64,000 nucleotides of DNA, taken from Chitinophaga alhagiae (GTDB lineage Bacteria; Bacteroidota; Bacteroidia; Chitinophagales; Chitinophagaceae). Position numbers and translations under genes: made by a program. Below, piece by piece: positions 44,948 to 52,346 of this stretch. The notes beneath the pieces were generated by a model. The model made no database searches. It saw only the letters and a program-made list of their open reading frames with translations, and was not told the DNA's origin. Position 1 is the first letter of the stretch. Each line of letters begins with the position of its first letter. The stretch is from positions 124,001 through 188,000 of the forward strand of contig NZ_QXMH01000001.1 of assembly GCF_003568665.1 (NCBI RefSeq). The letters are read 5' to 3'.

Positions 44948-46279
44948 TCAGATGATTTTGGCCGTCATGGAACGGACAAGGTGATCATAATCTTTTTTGT
45001 AGCTGAAGTGATAGACAAGCAATGCTATAATGAGGAACGCAGTTTCAATCACAAAGAACCAGCCCGGTGAACGTGAAAAATAGAACAGGGCATAAATGAA
45101 CAGACCGGTGATGAGGTTGCCCGCAATGGACGTATTGGTGCGGAAACTCGTAAAATCCAGCCCCTTTGTTACTTTCTTTGGCGCCAGCACAGATATGAAA
45201 AATCCCAGGATGGCCGCGTTGATGTAGGCAAACAGCAGGAAGAGCGGGTAGCGGAAAGAGGTTTCCACCGCCAGCAGCACCCCCAGCGCCAGCAACATGT
45301 CTGGCACGGCAAAACGCACGTATACCCGCAAAAAACGTTTGAACAGCGCTCCCGGCGTTGCCAGGTACGCCGTTTTGCTGAACACCTGCGGCATGTAGCC
45401 CGGCAGGTTGTTCACCAGGTACGTACACAGCATCAGCGGTGAGCAGAAAATGGCCAGCAGCACGTTCAGGTCCGTATCGAACCGGGCGCGGTTGCGCTGC
45501 AGCGTGAACAGGATGAGGGCGCAGAAGATCAGCTTGAACACCACGCCAATTACCAATGCCGTACGCACGGGTTTTCTCCTGATAACAGCGGCCCAAAAGG
45601 CCGCGGCCACGGTTTGCACCCCCGCGCCGTGTACCAGGCGGCGCCCGGTCAAAGACGTTCTGGCCGCCTGCCTGTACACCAGGCTGTAAACAACCATCAG
45701 CAGCAACACACCGGCAACGGGCGCATAGATAGAGAACATGGCCCGCCATTGCAGGTAGGCGCCGCCCGCCGCTATGGCCAGTGAGCACACCGTCAGCAAC
45801 GGCATAAAACGGGAAGCCTGCTGCATTTTCAGTATTCTTTCCAGCAGGTAGAACATGCCGAGGTATAACAGGCTGTTCAGCAGGGCGGCCGGCGTAAAGG
45901 CATCAGCCGTCAGCAGCAGCACCAGGTAGAAGATCACCACCAGCAGGTAAAAAGGCGTGAGCAGATCATACACCAGTTGCAGGCCCATTTTGCGCCAGGC
46001 CGGCAGCGGATGCACCGGCAGAAAAATACTCCGGAACGGCGTGTTGTTCGGGAAATACCCTTTCAGCAGGGTAAACGCCGCTGCGGTGCAATTGATGCCG
46101 AAAATGAGCACCTGCTGCGCGCCGCCCAGGTAGTTCAGCAGGTACCCCGTGCCGATGGCGTAAAACACTACCACCAGCAGCATCAGCAAAGAAAAGAGCA
46201 CACGCATCCAGCCGTCTGCACCGCCGTTCTGCAGGAAGGCCCTGCACTTTAACCGGGTAATGAATAAGAGGAAGCGCAT
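44948..46279 (-). CDS. ABC transporter permease subunit of the peptide operon
   Basis: A 443-residue protein with about ten to twelve membrane segments and short loops. The N-terminal RFLLFITRLKCRAFLQNGG and the loop NNTPFRSIFLPVHPLPAWRK are typical of permeases that pair with a stand-alone ATPase in Bacteroidota. Only 3 bases separate it from the ATPase gene upstream, so they should form one transporter. In bacteriocin loci such pairs often give self-protection by expelling peptide from the membrane; this is inferred from position. Confidence 0.8.
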   Translation of the reverse strand: MRFLLFITRLKCRAFLQNGGADGWMRVLFSLLMLLVVVFYAIGTGYLLNYLGGAQQVLIFGINCTAAAFTLLKGYFPNNTPFRSIFLPVHPLPAWRKMGLQLVYDLLTPFYLLVVIFYLVLLLTADAFTPAALLNSLLYLGMFYLLERILKMQQASRFMPLLTVCSLAIAAGGAYLQWRAMFSIYAPVAGVLLLMVVYSLVYRQAARTSLTGRRLVHGAGVQTVAAAFWAAVIRRKPVRTALVIGVVFKLIFCALILFTLQRNRARFDTDLNVLLAIFCSPLMLCTYLVNNLPGYMPQVFSKTAYLATPGALFKRFLRVYVRFAVPDMLLALGVLLAVETSFRYPLFLLFAYINAAILGFFISVLAPKKVTKGLDFTSFRTNTSIAGNLITGLFIYALFYFSRSPGWFFVIETAFLIIALLVYHFSYKKDYDHLVRSMTAKII

Positions 46280-46282
46280 CTT

Positions 46283-47041
46283 TTATTCAATAAGCCAACT
46301 GATCTTTTCGTTATCACTTTCCTGCGGGTACAGCAGGCGGAAGAGAGACTCTTCCAGGGAGTTACGGCCGTTGACCGTAAAATCTTCCATGGTGTTGTAA
46401 TAGCAGACCTTGCCCGCATCTATCACCAGCAACTTGTTACAGATCTTTTCCACAAAGGAAAGATCGTGGGAAGACAAGAGCAATGTTCGCTGCTGTTTGT
46501 ATTGCTGCAGGAACGCTAGCAGTTTTTTGCAGCTGAAGGCGTCCAGGCCGGAGAAAGGCTCATCCAGCACCAGCAGTTCAGGCTGGTTGACCAAGGCGCC
46601 GCAGATACCCGCTTTCTGCATCATGCCGAAGGAGTAGGCGCCGATGGCCTTGCCGGCCGCGTCCGCCCCTTCAAAAAAATAATCCATGAGGCCCCGCAAC
46701 TCCTCGTCTGACCGCAGCCGGCCGCCATTGTAAAGGTGGTTGAGGAACTGGAGGTATTCCATGCCGCTCAGTTCTTCCGGCAGGTATTCCTTGCCAATGT
46801 AGAAGCCTGTTTTTTTCCTGAAAGCCAGGGTGAGTTGAGGTTGGCCTTCATACAGCACGGTGCCTTCCGTTTGTTGCAGCAGGCCCAGCAATATCCTGAG
46901 CAGGGTGGTTTTCCCCGCGCCGTTGCGCCCCAGTACCGCCACGCTGTCTCCCTTCTCTATGGTGAACTGCACTTTGTCAAGCGCGGTTTTACCGTTAAAG
47001 CGTTTTGTGATGCCCTGCATGCTGATGATATGGCCTTCCAT
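46283..47041 (-). CDS. ABC transporter ATP-binding subunit of the peptide operon
   Basis: A 252-residue ATPase. Walker A GRNGAGKTTLLR, Q-loop region around KKTGFYIGKEYLPEELSG, a variant signature YSFGMMQKAGICGAL (SFGM where LSGGQ is usual), Walker B LLVLDEPFSGLD and switch His in SSHDLSF. The SFGM-type signature is common in LanF/CcmA-like efflux and immunity ATPases. It starts 57 bases after the second peptide gene, beyond an attenuator-like hairpin, and is followed at 3 bases by the permease. Confidence 0.92.
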   Translation of the reverse strand: MEGHIISMQGITKRFNGKTALDKVQFTIEKGDSVAVLGRNGAGKTTLLRILLGLLQQTEGTVLYEGQPQLTLAFRKKTGFYIGKEYLPEELSGMEYLQFLNHLYNGGRLRSDEELRGLMDYFFEGADAAGKAIGAYSFGMMQKAGICGALVNQPELLVLDEPFSGLDAFSCKKLLAFLQQYKQQRTLLLSSHDLSFVEKICNKLLVIDAGKVCYYNTMEDFTVNGRNSLEESLFRLLYPQESDNEKISWLIE

Positions 47042-47061
47042 GTTCCGTTTTTAAAAAATAA

Positions 47062-47090
47062 AGGGGCCGGCCTGCGTTATACCGGCCCCT
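47062..47090 (-). terminator. Attenuator-like hairpin between peptide genes and export operon
   Basis: On the minus strand AGGGGCCGG pairs with CCGGCCCCT (9 bp, 11-base loop), followed by TTATTTTTT. It stands 8 bases after the second peptide stop codon and 20 bases before the ATPase start. Partial termination here would give more peptide mRNA than transporter mRNA. Confidence 0.8.
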
Positions 47091-47098
47091 GTTTTACC

Positions 47099-47257
47099 TT
47101 AGATGAGGTTGAAAAGGCGGGCTGCTCCGTAGGCAGTGCAGGCTATCGCACCTACCCCGGAGGCGAGGCCGGCTACCAGGCAAAAGCCGTCAGCCGCGTC
47201 TCTCCAGTTAAAACCACCTTCAATTTGTTGCATTTGGTCAAATGACAATGATTTCAT
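47099..47257 (-). CDS. Double-glycine-leader peptide B (bacteriocin-like precursor)
   Basis: A 52-residue precursor, ATG 47257 to TAA 47099. The leader MKSLSFDQMQQIEGG (15 residues) has Ile at -4, Met at -7 and Leu at -12, the classic spacing for C39 peptidase recognition, and ends in GG. The mature part (37 residues) begins FNWRDAADGF and continues with a hydrophobic Gly/Ala-rich region holding GLASG (GxxxG at 15-19), and has Cys at 11 and 25. It ends RLFNLI. Second of two such genes, before the exporter operon. Bacteriocin or signal peptide. Confidence 0.88.
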   Translation of the reverse strand: MKSLSFDQMQQIEGGFNWRDAADGFCLVAGLASGVGAIACTAYGAARLFNLI

Positions 47258-47302
47258 AAGATAACTTTTTTTTGATTAGTTTAAAACAGATCGTTCCGAA
47301 AA

Positions 47303-47470
47303 TTAGTCGCGGATAGCGGCTGCAATGCAGAGGCCAATGGCAGAGGGCCCGAAGATGAGCGCCCCGATGCCGCCGGTAACTACGGAGAGGCCTACGGCTA
47401 CGCCACAGGCTTTGGAGAGGTTACCACCTGCCGTGAAATTTACCATTTCATTGGGATGTAAAGTTTGCAT
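47303..47470 (-). CDS. Double-glycine-leader peptide A (bacteriocin-like precursor)
   Basis: A 55-residue precursor, ATG 47470 to TAA 47303. The leader MQTLHPNEMVNFTAGG (16 residues) ends in GG but fits the leader consensus less well than peptide B. The mature part (39 residues) begins NLSKACGVAVGLS, with GxxxG at 7-11 (GVAVG), a Gly-rich centre (TGGIGALIFG) and Cys at 6 and 32; it ends IAAAIRD. Only 45 bases separate it from peptide B. Two co-transcribed, small, hydrophobic GxxxG peptides resemble the two-peptide class IIb bacteriocins, whose partners pack through such motifs. Confidence 0.87.
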   Translation of the reverse strand: MQTLHPNEMVNFTAGGNLSKACGVAVGLSVVTGGIGALIFGPSAIGLCIAAAIRD

Positions 47471-47729
47471 TAGTTAACAATTGTGAAATGAACGGGTCGT
47501 CTTTCTGGCATAGACCCAATTTCCTATATAACGGCCAATTATATCAGGGTGGCAATTCACAGGGTCCGGGATAACAAGACAGTCCTAAATTACAGCATGC
47601 CGTTATTCCATATACGCAGGATCTATTTCCGCCGCGCTTTTTTCCGTATCCGCCGGAAGCGGTCCCATTTCCGCAGCGGAGCAGTGGGCCGTATGCCATG
47701 AAAAGGCGGGGGCAGGTGTTGCACCGGGG

Positions 47730-48431
47730 TTATATCAGGTCAAAAGCCTGTGCGTAGCGGGTAATATCATAATTGTTTTCCGCCTGCAGTTTTTTGCGGA
47801 TGTTCTTGCGGTGGGTTTTGGCCGTTTTTTCGGAGATGTACAATTGGGCCGCAATGTGGGCGCTGCTTTCGCCCAGGGCCATCAGGCGGAGTATTTCCTT
47901 TTCCCGCCGGGTCAGCTGGTTAAATACAGGGTAGCTGTTGCGGAGAAAATTGTTCTCCTCCAGCAGCCGCTGGGCCTTGGCGGCAATGTGGTGCTGCGCG
48001 TCTACCGGCAGCGCATGGGTAAGGGTCAGGAGCGGCCGCCCCACCTCATCCCGGAAAAAAATCTTTACCGCGCTGAGGTACCAGCTCCAGCTATGCGCGG
48101 GAGATTGCCGCACCTGCTGGAAGAAGGAGATAAATTCCTCATTGTTGTTCCGCTCCAGCAAGCCCATTATCTTCGGCACATAATCCTTCGCATCTTCCCC
48201 GTTGAAAAAACGCTCGTAGTATTCCAGCCCCATCTGCCGCAGGCCTTCAAGGGTAATACCCAGGTGCTCCCTGCCCCACCGGGACATGTACACCACCTTT
48301 CCTTCCAGGTCATGGATAATGATGGCGCCGGGGAAGTTTTCTTCTATGGCGCGGATACTGTCTATCCTGGCGGTCATTTCTTGCCGCAGGGTGCTGCTGA
48401 GGTGCTCTCCAAAAGGTACAGGCGTATTCAT
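47730..48431 (-). CDS. PAS-LuxR-type transcriptional regulator
   Basis: A 233-residue protein: a PAS-like sensor domain (about 20-130, FPGAIIIHDLEGKVVYMSRW) and a C-terminal LuxR-type helix-turn-helix (about 168-228, LTRREKEILRLMALGESSAHIAAQL, given here in outline by its first and last residues). No receiver domain, so it probably senses a small ligand or redox state. It lies upstream of the peptide genes on the same strand with 259 bases between, so it is the likely regulator of the peptide system. A perfect palindrome lies 39 bases before its start. Confidence 0.9.
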   Translation of the reverse strand: MNTPVPFGEHLSSTLRQEMTARIDSIRAIEENFPGAIIIHDLEGKVVYMSRWGREHLGITLEGLRQMGLEYYERFFNGEDAKDYVPKIMGLLERNNNEEFISFFQQVRQSPAHSWSWYLSAVKIFFRDEVGRPLLTLTHALPVDAQHHIAAKAQRLLEENNFLRNSYPVFNQLTRREKEILRLMALGESSAHIAAQLYISEKTAKTHRKNIRKKLQAENNYDITRYAQAFDLI

Positions 48432-48469
48432 CCAGGTGCTCGGTTTCAGCCCTCAATATAACAAAGCAT

Positions 48470-48505
48470 GCGTAAAAAATACCCCCCGGGGGGTATTTTT
48501 TACGC
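48470..48505. promoter_or_regulatory. Perfect 36-bp palindrome between the LuxR gene and a divergent operon
   Basis: The half-site GCGTAAAAAATACCCCCC (48470-48487) is followed without spacer by its exact reverse complement. It lies between divergent genes, 39 bases before the LuxR start and 26 before the -33 box of the plus-strand promoter. An operator is favoured, since no gene end points into it; a bidirectional terminator is the alternative. Confidence 0.6.
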
Positions 48506-48530
48506 GGTGAACTTTACCCCTTTTTAGGTA

Positions 48531-48561
48531 TTGCCGGGCACGCCTGACCGGCCTATCTTAG
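48531..48561 (+). promoter_or_regulatory. Bacteroidota-type promoter of the three-gene unknown operon
   Basis: TTG (48531-48533), 20 bases, then TATCTTAG (48554-48561), one mismatch to TAnnTTTG. ATG 48575 follows 13 bases later. Confidence 0.55.
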
Positions 48562-48574
48562 CACCAAACATACG

Positions 48575-49231
48575 ATGGACGTAATCCAGGTATATAAATT
48601 CATTGAATGGTTCGGGAAGGACACCTACGAAACGGCCAAACAGCAGTTCTTTGCCGGGCTGGAAGAGGATTTCCCGTCCAGAACAGGTTTCCTGGAAAAT
48701 CACGTGCTGTACCTGCCTTACATTGGAGAGCAGCCTGACCTCCGGCAATCCCAGACGGTTATTATACAGGACACCAACGGGCCTGACCCTTTTTCCAACA
48801 GGGAGCGGCCGCCCCGGTGGCTGAAAGACAAGGGCCACACCCTGCTGGCTAACGGCGAGGAGACCTGTATTGCCAAATCTTCCGGTAACCTGGTGTATGA
48901 TATTTTCAGGATCGAAAAAACGCCCCAGGGTACCTTCAGCCTGTTCCTGAACTATACCCACTACAGCCTCGATATCGGTATCCCCAGTCGCAACAACCAT
49001 AAAATAGCCGACATAAAGCCCGGAGAACCCGTGCGGTACCGGCTGAACGGGAAGTCGGACTTTACCATGACGGGCAGAAAGGAACGCGCCTTCCTGGAGC
49101 GGGACTACCTCTTTGAATACGCCGGCCAGGCAAACAGCATCGTTTTCCTGGAACTGAATAAAATTGAACGAACTAAAACCAGGGCAGGTAAGCCTTACAA
49201 GCTGGTGGACGAAAGAAAGATACTGTATTGA
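48575..49231 (+). CDS. Hypothetical protein, first gene of an unknown operon
   Basis: A 218-residue soluble protein without signal peptide or membrane segments. I do not recognise a family. It starts MDVIQVYKFIEWFGKDTYE, has many aromatic and charged residues, and beta-rich stretches such as GTFSLFLNYTHYSLDIGIP and PVRYRLNGKSDFTM. A good promoter precedes it. The next gene follows 31 bases later. Its position next to the peptide locus, on the other side of the palindrome, could mean shared regulation. Confidence 0.75.
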   Translation: MDVIQVYKFIEWFGKDTYETAKQQFFAGLEEDFPSRTGFLENHVLYLPYIGEQPDLRQSQTVIIQDTNGPDPFSNRERPPRWLKDKGHTLLANGEETCIAKSSGNLVYDIFRIEKTPQGTFSLFLNYTHYSLDIGIPSRNNHKIADIKPGEPVRYRLNGKSDFTMTGRKERAFLERDYLFEYAGQANSIVFLELNKIERTKTRAGKPYKLVDERKILY

Positions 49232-49262
49232 TCCATGCCTCGCCACAATTAAAATATACCTT

Positions 49263-50378
49263 ATGAAGAATTTTTTCCGCCTCCCGGCACTCCTGCTGTT
49301 GCTGCAAACCGCCGTATACGCACAATCCCCCAAAGAATACAAGCCGGTTATCAGATCTTTCGGCACGCTGATGGACCTGGAAAACAGTAAATCACTGGAA
49401 CCGTACAGTCAAAAGTTGCTGGCAGCCGGTTTCCGGGACGTAACAGACAGCGTAAAACCCAAGATCAGTAATGTTCGCCTGCTGGAGCGCGTACAAAGGG
49501 GCGCTTCCACCATGTATGAACTGTACTACCTGCCAGACGGGCGGATATACGAGCTGGTGATGTCTATTGATGGCGACAAATCAACAAGATATGGCGCGGC
49601 CACAAAAATGGGCGCGCAAAAAATCGCCTTTAACAAAGTTTCCAATACTATTTACAAAGAACTGGGATCGCCCACGATGTCTGCCATGGAGTGGGAGCAA
49701 CCGTACAGCCGGGCAGATTGGGAAGACGATGCCCGTACCGCCGCCGCCCTCATGCAAAATAAACTGTTCGTTTTCTTCGGGTATGTTTCAGACCGGTATA
49801 AAGGTACAGATGATGCCTCCGTTTACATTACGCTTGACCCCTTTTTGCGGGTGAGGATCGGCGTCAAGGATATTGAACTGTCCAAACAAACTGGTGTTAG
49901 CCAGAACAAACCTGCATCTTCTGACAGTGACTATAGCTTTATGAATACGGTGAACTTTATGTTCAAGGTAGACCAGACCAAGCTATGCAATGCCATCAAA
50001 AGAATAACGACGGAGCTAAAGAACGGGAACGAAAGCGCCATTTTCGGAGAAAAGGTAGACGCGGAAACTTCCGTTTACTATCCCAAAATTGAGCTGCCTT
50101 ATATGAACGCGATAGTGGAGGAACATCCGTACTATTATGAATACAGCGGCTTCCTTAAATCGCCGGTTATGTCCGAAAAAGGGTATACGGAAGAATTTGA
50201 CGCACTCTCTGGAATGGTGGAGACCTGTCTGGGCGTTAAGCCCGTAAAACTCTTACCTTCTTCCTCATCTTCTCTTACCAAAAACATATTTGCCGGCAAC
50301 GGGTTCCATCTGGCAGTACAACAGAACGAATCCCGTACCCGGGTGAGCATTGTTATTCAGGTAAAGAAAAACTCATAA
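49263..50378 (+). CDS. Exported hypothetical protein
   Basis: A 371-residue protein from ATG 49263 (MKNFFRLPALLLL) with a clear signal peptide ending VYAQ (about residue 20). The longer open frame overlaps the preceding gene and is rejected. The mature part is hydrophilic with no motif I recognise; it includes YELYYLPDGRIYELVMSID, a Ser-rich patch near the end (LLPSSSSSL), and no cysteine-rich or catalytic pattern. Probably periplasmic or surface exposed. Middle gene of the operon; the next starts 2 bases after its stop. Confidence 0.75.
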   Translation: MKNFFRLPALLLLLQTAVYAQSPKEYKPVIRSFGTLMDLENSKSLEPYSQKLLAAGFRDVTDSVKPKISNVRLLERVQRGASTMYELYYLPDGRIYELVMSIDGDKSTRYGAATKMGAQKIAFNKVSNTIYKELGSPTMSAMEWEQPYSRADWEDDARTAAALMQNKLFVFFGYVSDRYKGTDDASVYITLDPFLRVRIGVKDIELSKQTGVSQNKPASSDSDYSFMNTVNFMFKVDQTKLCNAIKRITTELKNGNESAIFGEKVDAETSVYYPKIELPYMNAIVEEHPYYYEYSGFLKSPVMSEKGYTEEFDALSGMVETCLGVKPVKLLPSSSSSLTKNIFAGNGFHLAVQQNESRTRVSIVIQVKKNS

Positions 50379-50380
50379 CC

Positions 50381-50857
50381 ATGAAACTGAAAGGCAGGGA
50401 AAAATACTTCTGGGAACGGAATTTCAATATCAAAAGCGCGGCCGCCATCCCGGCGGAGCTGAAAGGGATCACCGGCATAGATTCGTCTCACGACGACGAG
50501 TTCTTTTTCTTTCTTACCGCCAGGGTTACCACCATACCGGAGATATACCTGCGCTGTACCAATATCACAGACCTGGGCGTGCAGTACATCTGCCGGCTGC
50601 AGGGCCTCCGGCAGCTCACCATAAAAGACCACCGGCATGTCACAAAACACTGCCTGCCAGACATCAATAAACTAGGCGGGCTGGAATACCTGGACATTTC
50701 GAAGAACAACATAGCCCCTGAAGACCTGCTCACCCTTACCGGGCTCAACAACCTGAAAGAACTGCTCATCTCATCCGACCTGCCCGAAGGCGAACTGGCG
50801 CCGCTGCTGGAAAAACTGCAAGCGCACTTCCCCGGTTGCGAGATCACTGTTTATTGA
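50381..50857 (+). CDS. Leucine-rich-repeat-like small protein
   Basis: A 158-residue protein without signal peptide. The second half has short repeats of about 24 residues: LGVQYICRLQGLRQLTIKD, INKLGGLEYLDISKNNIAP and LTGLNNLKELLISSDLP, with the LxxLxL pattern of leucine-rich repeats. It could be a binding or inhibitor protein. It lies 2 bases after the exported hypothetical gene, and the operon ends here. Function unknown. Confidence 0.75.
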   Translation: MKLKGREKYFWERNFNIKSAAAIPAELKGITGIDSSHDDEFFFFLTARVTTIPEIYLRCTNITDLGVQYICRLQGLRQLTIKDHRHVTKHCLPDINKLGGLEYLDISKNNIAPEDLLTLTGLNNLKELLISSDLPEGELAPLLEKLQAHFPGCEITVY

Positions 50858-50977
50858 AAAAATGTGCTTTTAGTTGGATGGCCAAACGGTCAAACACCGC
50901 ATCCCGGGCACTCAAAGCCGCTCCGCAAACTATTTATGCGGCCTTCCTGAACGAGGAAGCGCTAGATTGGCCCGGCG

Positions 50978-52327
50978 CTACTGGGCCAGCATTTTTTTCA
51001 TTTGCGCTCTTATAAGCCCTTCTGTATCCTCGGCCAACTGACTGCTACGGCATGTCCATGTCTCATACCCGCCAAGCGAAAATTCATGTTGGGGAGGAAT
51101 ATACCCTACCAGATCATTTGCCATAGTGATAGTAAAATAAGGCGTCTTTGCAGCTGATTTCAGGTGCAGGCCCGTTTCAGAAAAGACCTCGGCGCCAATG
51201 GCCCCGATGCGTATCCCTCCAATTTGCACCATCTGCAAATAGACCGGCACTTTTTCTGGCCTGGCATGCAACAATACCTGCTCTCTGGCGTAAATAGAAG
51301 GCATGGCTGCGCTGTCCGGGATTAACAAACGGTAGTCCGTTTCCGATACAATTTTTTTTGCTGCTTCCAGAGCCTCGCTGGTAATAACCCGGCGGGCAGC
51401 CTCAAGCCTGACAGTCTGGACACTAATAGCACCCTGCGTTTGCCACGTGATCCCCGGTATTGTATGAAACAAGCGTGTGGCAAGATCTTTTCCGATATAA
51501 GCGCTTTTCTGATGGTCTCCCGCCGGGTAACGTTCCGGGTGTATATAGTCCCAAATGTTTGCATCACCGCTTGTCCCGTTGCTCAGCATAGAGACACAAT
51601 CCGCATCCTGTAGCAGCTCATTCATAGCACGCGCAAAGGCGCCAAAATAATCAGCCGTGATCGTCCCATTCCGGCAATCACCCACATAGTGCATAGAATA
51701 ATTTCCCAGCATGCCAATCCAGCGGCCTTTCAAACTGCGCACAAACAATCCGCTTAATTCAGGATCTGTCTGGGCTGCCGGACCATCAATCAGATGCGCG
51801 GCCCCAACGGGATTTGTTTTCACTTTGTCCAGCCCTCCTGTAACAGGGTTTCTTGCCGTAAAAGAAGATTTCATCAAATACCTCCTGCACAAAACATGCT
51901 CCGGCACATTTACGCTTGTAAAACCTGCTTCTGCCGGCTCCAGCTTTGCCAATGCCGCCAGCACTGCTTCTACAAGCCAGTTACCCAGCCGGTTGCGGTA
52001 TTCAAGGTCGCAGGGGCCACCTAGCAAATCAATAACAGAACCGGCGTAGTGGGTATGTGTAGCCGCTATCAGCATGTTGGAAGAAGGGATGCCCGTTTTT
52101 TGGGACAGGGCGGCTTTGACAGGATCAAGGAACAGGGCATCCATACCGCAAATGTCTACCATTACCATCACCAGGTAATCCGTTCCCTGGCGCAGCACCA
52201 GCGCTTTTGCAAAAAGCGGGTCGTTAATGCTATGCGCGTAGTACGCTACAAATTCACCGTTAACAATAGTGCCCAGTGGCGGTGTAATATCTATCTGCGC
52301 CGCTCCCGCCCATAAATTACTGTTCAT
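50978..52327 (-). CDS. Neutral/alkaline ceramidase-like hydrolase
   Basis: A 449-residue protein matching the N-terminal domain of neutral ceramidases: AGAAQIDITPPLGTI at the start, DYLVMVMVDICG, IAATHTHYAGS (metal-binding His pair), and MLSNGTSGDANIWDY. It has no signal peptide and lacks the C-terminal Ig-like domain of true ceramidases, so it is probably an intracellular amide hydrolase on a small substrate rather than a sphingolipid enzyme. Final gene of the minus-strand cluster, 19 bases after the dipeptidase. Confidence 0.83.
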   Translation of the reverse strand: MNSNLWAGAAQIDITPPLGTIVNGEFVAYYAHSINDPLFAKALVLRQGTDYLVMVMVDICGMDALFLDPVKAALSQKTGIPSSNMLIAATHTHYAGSVIDLLGGPCDLEYRNRLGNWLVEAVLAALAKLEPAEAGFTSVNVPEHVLCRRYLMKSSFTARNPVTGGLDKVKTNPVGAAHLIDGPAAQTDPELSGLFVRSLKGRWIGMLGNYSMHYVGDCRNGTITADYFGAFARAMNELLQDADCVSMLSNGTSGDANIWDYIHPERYPAGDHQKSAYIGKDLATRLFHTIPGITWQTQGAISVQTVRLEAARRVITSEALEAAKKIVSETDYRLLIPDSAAMPSIYAREQVLLHARPEKVPVYLQMVQIGGIRIGAIGAEVFSETGLHLKSAAKTPYFTITMANDLVGYIPPQHEFSLGGYETWTCRSSQLAEDTEGLIRAQMKKMLAQ

Positions 52328-52346
52328 ATTTTAAATGATCTGAAGT

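Noticed and set aside
50941..50995. GGCCC/GGGCC stem at the end of the ceramidase-like gene as a terminator
   Set aside because: It has a short stem, overlaps the coding end and has no T-run in the right place.
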